Shown: positions 23,138-34,800 of the stretch, one piece after another | Position numbering within the stretch: position 1 is the first letter of the stretch | Layout: each line of letters starts with the position of its first letter | Assembly: GCA_905221605.1 (NCBI GenBank) | Contig: CAJNDS010002225.1 | Location: 41,001 to 105,000, forward strand | Direction of reading: 5' to 3' | Length of the DNA: 64,000 bases | DNA from: Symbiodinium natans | Lineage: Eukaryota > Sar > Dinophyceae > Suessiales > Symbiodiniaceae | Notes under the pieces: generated by a model | The model's database searches: none | What the model saw: only the letters and a program-made list of their open reading frames with translations | What the model was told of the DNA's origin: nothing | Translations under genes and position numbers: made by a program

Positions 23138-23183
23138 AGCTCATGCTGTAAACGCCTGGGCCCGAAAGCTAACTCTGCAGGAG
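23138..23183 (+). CDS. probable micro-exon
   Basis: CCCTCAG| acceptor, then AHAVNAWARKLTLQ and a possible GA donor (CAG|GAGAG). Same strand as 22,908-23,000; the phase link was not confirmed. Confidence 0.4.
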
Positions 23184-23817
23184 AGCCACCCTTGAAGGGC
23201 AAACTGTGCGCTGTGTAGGGCCTATCGACCCTAAACCCTAAACCCTAAACCCTAAACCCTGCACCCTAACCCCTAAACCCTAAACCCTAAACCCTAAGGG
23301 TAACTTTCCGAACCTGTACCTTCTTCTCGTCCCTTCCTACTTTGCCCACTGGTTGGGTTGGGCTTGTTGGGTTGGGGTTTTAGGGCTTGAGGTAGAGGGT
23401 TAGGGTTCAGGGTTTAGGGTTTAGGGTATAGGGTTTAGGGTTTAGGGCTTAGGGCTTAGGGTTTAGGGCTTAGGGTTGCTGTTGTTTGGGACCCGAAACC
23501 CGAACCCCACGTCCTTCTGTAGGGGGTCCCAAAACTTCTAAACCGGATACTCCGAAGGCTTAGATTTTAGGGCAATCACAAAGTCCTTCAACCGTAACCC
23601 CTCAACCCTGGCCCCTCCCACCAGGGGAAGGGGCAGGTGTTGAGGCAGGATAGGGTTTAGGGTTTAAGCTTCGGGGTTTAATCCCCTAAACCTCCAACCC
23701 CTGTTCCTTTAAGCCCCAGATAAGCCACCTCTCTCACAGAAGGGTTTAGGGTCTAGGGTCTAGGGTTTAGGATTGAGGGTTTAAGGTTTAGGGTTTAGGG
23801 TTTTTAAGTGCACAGGC

Positions 23818-23859
23818 CTCCGCTTCCTCCTTGGACTCCTCCAGGTCATGGTGCTCTGA
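23818..23859 (-). CDS. SLC4 exon 26 (cytosolic tail)
   Basis: 42 nt, SEHHDLEESKEEAE, acidic. Acceptor CAAAG|TCA; GC donor GGAG|GCCTG. A further small exon (FWDPLQK near 23,520-23,540) may follow; no stop codon was assigned. Confidence 0.55.
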
Positions 23860-25792
23860 CTTTGGTGGAGGGGTTTGCGGGTTTAGGGTTTTGGGTTTAG
23901 GGCTTCGGGCTTAGGATTTAGGTTTAGGGTTTAGGGTTTAGGGTTTACGAGTTCAGTTTAGGGGCTGAGGGTTTAAGAGTTTAAGGGCTTCAGGGCTAAA
24001 GGCTTCAGGATTTTAAGGGCTGACGGGTTTAAGAGTTTAAGGCTTTAAGAGTCTAAGGGGAGTTTAGGGGTTTAGAGCTTCATGGCTTTAAGGGTTCACG
24101 GGTTTAAGGGTTTAGGGCTTGCGCGTTTTAGGGGTCCCTAAACCCTCAACCCTAAACATTGAGGGTTTCCGGGGGGGGGGGGGGGGGGGGGTGCAGGGTC
24201 GAAAGGCTTCGGGTCGAATGGTCCAACTCAGACCATGCCACTTCCCCAAAGCCAGGGGGCTTTGGGTTTAGGGTTTCGGATTTAGGGTTTACGGTTTAGG
24301 GTTTAGGGTTTAGGGTTTAGGGTTTAGGGTTTAGGGTTTAGGGCTAGGGTTTAGGGCAGCCTTTAGCTTGTGTCGAGCCTTCACCGGCTCCAAGTTCAAG
24401 ATGTCGGGCTGCTCGCCTTGCCCGGCCACCGACGCCTCTCAGGATTCAGGGGCTGCCCTTCTTCGGGCTTTAAAGGAGATTCTTTAGGGTTTAGGGTTTA
24501 GGGTTTAGGGTTTAGGGTTTAGGGTTTGGGGTTTAGGGTTTAGGGTTTAGGGTTTAGGGTTTAGGGTTTCGGGTTTAAGGTTTAGGGTTTAGGGTGTAGG
24601 GTTCAGGGAGGATTCTTTGGGCTGTTCCTACTAAGGACGCTTATACAACAGTCCTTAGTAGGGATTAGACTAGGGGGTACTATAAGCCCTATCAAGGCCG
24701 TTCGTATCGCGGATGATTTCTACAGTAGATTCTACAGCGCTCATCAAACAATCGATTCTGTTGATTTGCCCTTGCAAGAATGTTGCAAACCATGAACTGA
24801 AAACGATCTTGATTTTGTGGTCCCCCCTCCCCCCCCCCCCCCCCCCCCCTCCAACACAAAGATCGCTCCAGACTCTAGACAACGAGTTCCAACACAAGCA
24901 CACATTCTTAAGGGAACTTAAAACACGAAAAAGCAGAGGGAATGAGGGCGTACTCTGAGTCCTAGTTCCATATGGGCACCTTAAGAATTAGAATAGAGGT
25001 TCTGGGGGGGGGGGTGTATTGCAACAGAACTATATAGGGACCAAGGGACCATGAGGGAATACTATTAGTACGTATTCCGACCCCTGTAGTGGCTGAACAC
25101 GCCTCGGGGTTGCGAGGTTGAGGAGTTCAGGGTTTAGGGCTTCGGGTGCGAAACCGCCTCTTCCTTCTGCAACCTCACTAACGTGGCGACATCACTAACA
25201 GTATTGAAACAGGAAACAGGGCTCTAAAGGGTAGTTACGTGGTCCCTTAGTATGGGCCTCCCTTTTAAAAAAACCTTTAAAAAAAACTATATACCCTATA
25301 GAGCCCAAGGGCCCATACATCAGAACACCTGAAAAAGAGGGTAAGGGGCTATATTAAGGGCCCACCCGAAATCCTACAACCCGAAATCCTACACCCCAAA
25401 CCCCAAACCCCAAACCCCAAACCCGAAACCCGAAATCCTACACCCCAAAACCCTAAACCCGAAACCCGAAACCCTAAACCCCAAACTTAGAGGTCGGGCC
25501 TCATCCGGATCTTCGGCGGGATGGCCATCCAAGAGTTCCAGCTCCTCCTGGGTGAACATGAAGCGCATGGCCTGGCGGACAGATTTTGAGTACATCCCAA
25601 AAAGGGTTTAGGGTTTAGGGTTTAGGGAGTAGGGTTTGGGGTTTAGGGTTTAGGGCTTAGCGTTTAGGGTTTAGGGGCACCCCTTTTATACCCCAAATAG
25701 AACAGAATGCCCTTCAAGGGGGCCGCCAAAAAGGGCACCCCTATTTCGGGAAACCCCCACCTAGGGTTCAAAAGGCATCATCATCATCACCA

Positions 25793-25851
<59 letters not shown>

Positions 25852-28800
25852 CCATCACCATCATCATCATCATCTGCGTATTCTTCTTCACTATCTCCAT
25901 CACCATTCTCAGCAACATCATCCAGGACACGGTCTTCTGCTAGCTGCATGTTGTCGTCCCTGGAATGTAAGATCACTTCAACCACCTATGCATATCGAGA
26001 CCCCACTAGCATGCGCACAAATCGAGCGCTTGAACTTTCTGTCGGAGACGCCTTTCGGGGTATGGCTCGTGTACCATACCAGCAACCGCGCATTCTTCGA
26101 CTTTGAGCTGTGAACTCCGAACCCGAAACCCTAAATTCAGGAGTTCTGAGGCTGAGAGCTGCTGTTGCATAGAATACGCACCCTTTCTCCGTGCTCATGC
26201 TTTCTGCTAGTTTTGGGGGTTTAGGGTTGAAGCTATAGACTAAACCCTAAACCCTAAACCCTAAACCCGAAACCCTTTGGAGCTTAGGATTTTGGGCTGC
26301 TCCAGGTGGCTTTGAGCACATCCACGGTGAGCCGTGCGCTGCTCATGTGCTGGGACGGGCACGTGAACCAAGCAACAATGAGGAGCTGGTGCTCAGAATT
26401 CAGGGTTTGCGATTTGGGGTGTGGGCTTTGGGGTTTAGGGGGTGGGATCCGCTGTGCCATGTGTGTAACGATGTTGCTAGGAACGTCGATGTTTTGCTGT
26501 AACTTGCCGTCAAAGCACAACGCCTCGCCAGGGCTCTTGGTTTGTAGTGGCCCCTCGCTCTCGCTGCCATCTCCGGAAGTTGCACAATTTTAGGGTTTAG
26601 GGTTTAGGGTTTAGGGTTTAGGGTTTAGGGTTTAGGGTTTAGGGTTTAGGGTTTAGGGTTTAGGGTTTAGGGTTTAGGGTTTAGGGTTTAGGGTTTAGGG
26701 TTTAGGGTTTAGGCTCTTCGGCGCCAAAGCCGCTGGACACCGCAAGTGCGGCTTCGGATTCGGCCGCTGTGGATTGATGGCGAAAGCAAAGAGCAACGAG
26801 CACACAAGGGAATCTGGACAAGGCTTGATGACAGCACAACCAAGTGCATTGAGCCAAATTGCATTATGAAATGCAGCACACGCCACACAGGCATGTTGTC
26901 AACCCTCGACGACAAGATGGCCGCCCTTGACCATGCGTCGCTGGAAATAACCCTAAACCCTAAACCCTAAACCCTAAACCCTAAACCCTAAGCCCTAAGC
27001 CCTAAGCCCCAAAACCCTAAACCCTAAACCCTAAAAACTAAACCCTAAACCCTAAACCCTAAACCCTAAACCCTAACCCTAAACCCTAAACCCCAAACCC
27101 TAAACTCTAAACCCTAACCAAGAAAGGCCTCCCCTGCTAAACGACCCCGAGTCGCCCCCTCCTTGGGTTTGGGTTGAGGGTTCTGAGCCCGTGCGCGGAC
27201 TTCCGAGGTCTTGTCTTAAATCAACCTCAAAACCCTCAGGGCTCAGGGTTTTAGTTTGGGGCTTAGGGTTTAGGCTTAGGGGTTTGGAGTTTAGGGTTTA
27301 TGGTTTCGGGTTCAGGGTTCAGGGTTTAGGGTTTAGGGTTCAGGGTTTAAGGTTTCGGGTTCGGGGTTTAGGGGCTTAGCCTTGCGGATGATGGCTAGGG
27401 AGGCCATGAAGAAGGGGAAGACCACGGCAGTCTCCTGTCCAGGGTGCTTGGAATGTTGGGTGCGCGGTGGCTGCGGGTGATTTGGGTAACCCTGCACCCA
27501 AGACCCGAAACCCTGAACCCTAAACCCTGAACACTCAAGACCAGGACAAGCAGATCTTGTATGTGGTATCGTTAAACAGTTGACAAGCCGAGCTTAAGCA
27601 AACTCATCCAGAGCGGCCACAAAAAGGCAAGGAGAGGCACAGGAGGAACCAAAACAGACACACAAAGGCCCCCCGAGCCCCCCAAAAGAACCAGAAACAC
27701 TCCAGAAGGCCCAACCCCAGCCCAACAGGCCACAAGAGCCCCAGAATGGAAGTGGCTTAAACAGAGCTCGCTCAAAAAAAGAAAAGATACTCGTCAAACC
27801 CGGCGCCCAAAACCCCGGACAGAAACCCTAAACCCTAAACCCTAAACCCTAAACCCTAAACTTCTATGAACAAAGCCCTAAGCATCCCTAGACCATCCTG
27901 AATTGGGATGTTCCCCCGTATACGAACTGTCCTGAACAAGGTTGGTAAGCACGAGAATAGGGGGGGGGGGGGTACTGTTGTCCCAATTAAGAACCGTTAG
28001 GATAAGGGGAAGCATCCCAAATCCTCAACCCTAAACCCTAAACCCTAAACCCTAAACCCTATGCGGAGCTGCAATTGGTATTGTAGAAAGGAGTTAGTGT
28101 TGGAAGTTGAAAGGGTTAATGAACCCGTAAACTATGTTTGGCTCAAGGATGGCCAGCCCGTCCAAAGAAAAAAGTCCGTGTTTGGGAGTGAGGGTTGGGT
28201 TAGTGCCCCTCTACTTGTGTAAGAGTGCCCCTTCCTTGTTGCTCTTATCCGTGTTCTTGGTTGTTTCTTGGCTCGATCTGGGAAATATAAGTTCAGGGCG
28301 ATTAGGGGAGTTGATTTCCTTCCTTGGTTGTCCCCCCGTAGGTTATGAGCCCAAATTAGGTTCCCTGCGGTTAAGTGTTCTTTCAAGGTTTTTGGGATCA
28401 AGAAGCAATGCCTTCTCCGAAGCGATGGCTCCAACTTGCCTCGGATGGTGGACAAGATGGTGGAGCTGGAAATGGTGCAGCTGAGTCTCTGGGTGAAAGA
28501 TCGGTGTTGGAAGAGGTGATTCCCGGCGCTGAAGAACATCTGGAAGAGGCCTTGGTTGCAGAAAGCCCCAATGTGGGTATGAATCCCAATAGGGATATGG
28601 TTAGCAATGCTGAAGCTGAAGGACGTGCTGTTTCTGTATCGCCAAAGCCTGGTGAGAAAAGGAACTGGGACGCGACTGGTGGTATAGATCGTGAAATGGA
28701 GGTGACTGTTTTACGAGTGTTGCACAAACACGGGTATCAGCCGTCGTCTTCGACTTCGGGTCGAATGGTAGACCAAGAGTCTCAGACCGATCTGATTGGA

Positions 28801-31800
28801 GAAGTGCTGCAAGCGGCCCGGAGGCCTCTGAATAAGATCAAAAGGGGTCCATCTTCGAGTTCCCAAGGTGGTGGAAGCGGTCATGAACAGAAGGGTGCGG
28901 ACAGCTTTGAAGCTGCACCTGCTGCTGGATACGCCATGGGGGAGGAGGAGATCCTACAGATGGAGGCTGAGAGGTTGCGACAGTTGTCCGAAGAAGAGGA
29001 CGAGATGCGACAGGTCTCTGAAAGGGATGGTTTTCAGAAAGACGAGCATCTGATCAAAGCGTGCGATGGGACAACGTGGGAATGGCACCTCCATGAAGAT
29101 GGGAGACAATATTACTACTGCAGGAAAGCAAGTGGACATTGCCGGTGGTAGGTGAAAAGATGAAGAGTGACGAGGTGGTTGGGTCTCCTTCGGGCAATGA
29201 GCTGGAAATGGAGCCGGCACTGGATTCTTCATCCTCTACTCCGAAGACTGAGTCTACGAGGGCATTCCAGGGTAGTGTAAATAGTTTAGGTGAAAAAGAT
29301 TTTTCCTCTACTATCAGGGATAGCGGTCCTAGGGCTGGTGGTGACGCCCCGACCTCGGGTTCTCCTGATGAGGAGGAGATTCCTGGAAACCGAACAGACA
29401 TCGCTGGAGCTCAACATCTGGATCGGGAAGGAATGGGAGCACTTTCTGAGGGTGTGGCAGCGGTGGAATCGGTAGGTCCAGAAGAAAAGATTCCCAATGT
29501 GGAGATCGGAACTGTGTCGGCTGCAGAAGATCGAGTGGTGGATGTGGTACCTGTCGTTCGGGAATGTGGTCCTGGAGATTTGGAAGACGGAGGGAAAAGG
29601 TCGTGTGTTGCGACTGAGGAGGTCTCTTCGTTTGGTGCCAAGGTTCCTGCCATTCAAAGGGAAAAAGAAGCTTCTGGAATAGCTGGAGACACAGAAGATC
29701 TGAAAAATGAGGCCTGGAGCGCCAATGATGCGCGGGTCGATGCGCCAGATATTACCTGGAGTGCGAAGGAAGCACGGGTTGAGGTGCATATGGCGTTACG
29801 TTCCACGGGCGACTGCAACAATGGGGCGCAGGTCTCCGCAGCAGCTGATGATGGAGGTTCACAGGTGGACGCACTGGTGCAACCTGAAGTTAGCAGCGAG
29901 GAACGAAATGACAAGGGCTACACCGGAGCCAATGAGGCAGCTGTGGTCAATGATGGTGGAAATTCTCCTTTGGAAGCCATGGAACCAAAGGATCCTGCGG
30001 TGGAAGAAAGCATGCCTGCCGTGGATGATCGACTCAATTGCCCTGCAGTGGAGGAAGATTTGCCTGCTGCAGAAGGTGTGACAAAGGACTCCAATGATGG
30101 GTCCACTCCCATGAAGGGAGAAGTGTTGCCGTCTGGAAGTTCGCCGGAAGTCGACACCGAGCGAATTACAGCAGATGAGGCAAAGCCTTTGGCGGAGAAA
30201 AAGAGAGGTCCTGAAGTCCAGGAGCACAAAAAAGATGAGCTTGTGGGACTCGTGGAGCAGGACGAGCAGTGTGACTCAAAGGTGAAAACAAAGGATGCGC
30301 CAGGAGCCGATGATACAGAGGTGGTTTCTGAAGAGCAAGCAAAGAAAGTGCCCCGAGCGGGAGCCTTGGAATCACCTGGGACACATTGCTATCAAGAGGG
30401 AGATGAGATCATGGGTCTAGTGCGCTGCATCAATGGGTATGGAGCCTTTTTGGACCATGGTGATTTGAATGTATTGATTCCTACAGAAGGGAACAATACG
30501 TGCCATTTCAGATTTGGTGATACTGTCAATGGAACAGTGAAACTAGTGGAAGATGATGGTACCATAATCTTGGACACCTTTCTGGTTTTGGAAGAGGACG
30601 TGGAGGACTCTTCCTCAACGCTGCGGAAGTGGAAACCCAGCGGCTGGAGTACGTGGTGGACGAATCCATGGTATGTTGGTCAGTGGTACCGAGATTCAAA
30701 CGGTCAATGGGACTGGAAACAGGAGGAAGAGCATTCCGATGAGGAGCTTGTGATACAGGAGTTATCCTCTGAAGAACGAGAAGAAAGACAACTTTATGGA
30801 GAAAAGATCTACAAAGCTCTTCTGGAGAATGGAAACGAAGAGGAAGCCTATGTTGGCAAAATTACAGGGATGCTGTTGGGTCGCCCGATGGAAGAGTTAC
30901 AGGAGTGTGTTGCAGATCAGGCATTCCTCAATGCGGAAGCTCGGCGCGCGTATGGCATCTTGCAAAATGGTGGTTGGAAGCCTGATGGTACAGAAAGCAC
31001 AGGCTTGGGGGAGTTAACCACTTTTTCCCGAAAACAGTACCACAACGCGCTTTTCGAACTGGCATGCAAAAAAAGGAGATTTTCTCGACCAGTTGTGGGT
31101 GAAGCGGTGGCAACGGTGCTGAATCAAGGGGAAGATGAGTTTTGGAACGCGCTTTGGTTGGACACCAAGCTATTTTTGCAGGAGCTTGATGGTGCAGTGC
31201 AATCCATGAGCAAAAGGGAGAACAAGCCAATGGAAGCCTACATGGACCCTGACCAGTACAAAAAGGCTTACATGACACCAAAGACTGTGTTGTCACCTGG
31301 TTACAGCAAGCTGTGCAAGTTCTTCAATCGGGGAAGGTGTCGCAATGGTGATGAGTGTTCCTATGAGCATCGTCGTTATGGTGAAGGTTGGCCAGGAGGA
31401 GGGTCAACTGATCCAAAGAATAGCCAAGAAGCTGATGATGAGGATGGGAACATCGGTGACCCTCCCACAGAGGAAGGTACAGTGGATGAGGCACAGCAGG
31501 AGCGGGAGGATTTAGCCTTCCGGGCCAAGTACAATTTTGGCAAAGGTGCATCAAAGGGTGAGCCTACGTCGGGTGAGCCAAAAGGTCGGCTGTGTCTGTA
31601 TTACAATCAAGGTGGTTGTAAATATGGGACTGCATGCAGGTACCTTCACAACGATGACATAGCATTGGAAGGGACTTGGGAGCCCGGCAAATCTTGGGAC
31701 AATGCTTCCAGGAAGTCACTAAGGGACGCAGGGTTCCACAATTGCTGTTTCGATTATTACCTCCGAGGACGTTGCCGGAAAGGGTTAAATTTCTGCAAGT

Positions 31801-34800
31801 ACTCCCATGACGAGATGTCAGAGGAGCGGCTGTCGCTCCTGAAACACTTGGTACAGGTGGCCAATCAGGTCCGGTTTGAAAAAGAGAGAGGATGGGAGAT
31901 TACGGATAGAAGCACGTTTCAGCCGCCTGCAAGTGGGGGAGCTGAATCTTCCTCATCCTCGGCACCGAAAGCACTGCAAATGACCAATGTGTCACAAAAA
32001 GATGGTGAAAAAGGTACTCTGGATGAAGCAGAAGCTGAAGAACAAAAGAATTCAGTGGCTGCATCCACTGGTACTCAGCTTCAAAATCCGGAGGAGCCAA
32101 TTGAAAATTGGATGGCTCGCAACGCACACCTGTGGGTGTATACCCCTCATGTAAGTGAGGTGATGATTACGCTTGGTGTGACCAATGTGTCGGATTTGCA
32201 TGAGTTCATCTTTGTGGAAGATTTGGTTGACAAAGGGATCAACAAAGTGACCGCATGCAAAATTCTGCAATTGGTGGGTGAGGTCCGATATCGACCGGGA
32301 GGACCGGAAAAGGCAGTTCCTTCTGATGCATCTGTACGGGTACAACAATCTTCTGGGAACAAAGGGACTGGAAGAGCGGCGGTGCGAACCCTCACTCAGG
32401 TGCGTGAAGCTGAAGACTCCGGTGCAAAAACTATGCCGAGAGGCTCCTATCGGGAGCTTTTTGATAAGGTCAGGTACCGTGATGGTTGGACGCTTGCGCA
32501 GAGGTCTCCGTTGTGTGTACAGAAGCTGCGGTTGGTGGGAGTTGGAATGCCGCCGGTGAATCCACCAACAAAAAAGTATCGGTCAAGATCAAACCCTGTG
32601 AGAAGGGGAAGGCCCTTGCTGGACAAAAAACAGGTGCGACAGGTGCCACGCTCTCGGTCACAACGACGAGTGCAACCGGCGGAAGTGGTGGAAAAGCCGA
32701 AGCCACTGGAACTGAAGCCTCGTGGTGGGTTGTCGTATCGGTTCAGCAGAGCGTGGGCAGATGTGGTGGATGATGATGAACAGGCGGAGGCTTTGGTCTC
32801 GTATGCCGCTTCCTCAAGCGATTCAAGCGAAGAGGAGACCAATGCCGTACAACGCCTGAAGGAAATCTTTTTGCAAGAAAGGGATTCACAGAGAACTGCG
32901 AATCGTGGCAATGTTCCGCAAAGTGGTTCTTCAGGCTCCAATGACGGGCCGAAAAAATCGGTTCACCTTGGCGAAGGGCGCGACAAAGCGTCGCGGGGGG
33001 AGACCCGCCAAGAAGTGACTTCACAAGTTTTTTCGCTACCACAACCTTCTCGTCGAGCTGAACGGTCTCAAAAAAGAGCAAGGGATGGTTCAGTTATGGT
33101 TGGTTCGCTGGCGGTGGGCTCCACGGATGAGGTTTTACCTGGGCAAGGTGTTGCTGGACAGGTGAATGTCTCTGAAAGCGCTCAAGTTCTTCCTGGGCAA
33201 GAAGTGGCTGGACAGGAGACGGCGCCGGAAGGAGCAGTACAGATTTCTGGCGAGGAGACTGACCAAAAAGAAGGAGAAGGTGGGAGCAATGACCTCCGTG
33301 GTGATGATGCGAAGATGTTGGATGGTGGTCCGGTGAGGAGTGACCTTCAGCAATTGCTGGTTAAAGGCCTTCTGACTCGGATTTATTGGAAGGTTGCAGT
33401 TGGCAAGTTGCCGGTGGGGCAAAGAGACTGCCAAAAAGGGTCCAATAAGATGGATCGAAATTTGGTTATTAGCATGTCATCCGAGGGTGCAAGCGAACAG
33501 GATGAGAACCTGGCACTGGAGGACGACGCTGATCAGTCAATGGGTGACGGTGCGATGGTTGTTCTGGTGTATGATCCAAGGACGCTGATTCAGTCGCCAA
33601 CAACTGATTGGGTTATGCGTCGCGTCGCGGTCTGACCGATCGTTCCGTCTGGCCAGCAATGGCGTACATGGCACAGAGGATATGTGCTGAAATGGTTCAA
33701 GTGGATGAAATGAATGCCCAGCTAGGGACTGGAGCACTCCTTTTTCAAAGGAGAGATCAAGGACATTATACTGACCTGCATCATTCGTTCCATGAAAACC
33801 CGTGCTTGCCGGCGGTGGGGAATTATCCTCTTTCAGTGATGGGTGCTTTGTTGTCTCCTGGTCTGGAAGGGGAATTCAAGAACACTGACAAGTTTGGAAC
33901 TGCTATGGAGGCAATTGCCTACGATTGGAGCCGCAGTCCAGGCATGGAAGTTCATATTGAACTTATGGCGAGGGTAGCCAAAATGGTTCACCCATTCCTG
34001 AATCTGGGAGCCCAAGGGTCGGTGATGATTTCGGAATTTCTCTGGCAGCGCGGGAGGGCTCGGTTGATGGAGTTCCTTCAAGCGGCGACTTGTGCGGACC
34101 AATTGGAGGCTCTCTGGAGAAGGATGGACGACGATGCTGATGAAGAGGTGGATCCTTCGACAGCGGTGCTGGAAGTTTTTGGACCAGAGGGCGCGGTGCT
34201 TGATCAAGGGAACAATGAATCCCTTATTCCCATTGAAGATGCTGGAGGTGAGATAAGTGGTGACACTGGAGGGGATGGCAAAGCGCCAGAAGTTTCTCCG
34301 GAAGAGGAGACATCCAGTGGGTCATCAAGACTGGCGGACACAAGGATTTTCTTGTGGTCAGTGTACTCCCGCGTGGCTTCGAATTTCTCTATGCAGGACC
34401 GCACTACTGGTAAGATCTTTGACAGCACAAAAGGGTATCCTGGTGAAGGACCAAACAATGATGACAATCCTTCCTCTAAGGGGAACTTACCCTGGATCTC
34501 AGAAGACTACCTCGACGAAGTGGTGTCAAAAAAGATGGAAAGGTCTTCAGATATGGATGGGTTTGTTCCGGGAAGTGAGGGACCATTGGAAAAGGTAGAG
34601 GTGGAGAATGTTACTGCCTCTAAAATTCTTATGGCTCTTTGGAAGAAGGGACATAGAGTTGGTTATAGGAGGTTGTGTCGTTTGAACGCATCTGGATGCA
34701 AGGTTGGAGCAATGAAACGTCCAATCAAAAGGGTGCAGAAGATTGGCACTAGAAAGGCCTTCATGAAGATGTTCAATGTTTTTGGATCGTCTCAGCATGG

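Noticed and set aside
28134-28539. Small frames in and next to the 5' LTR
   Set aside because: They lie in the LTR, recur in the 3' LTR and have no coding features.
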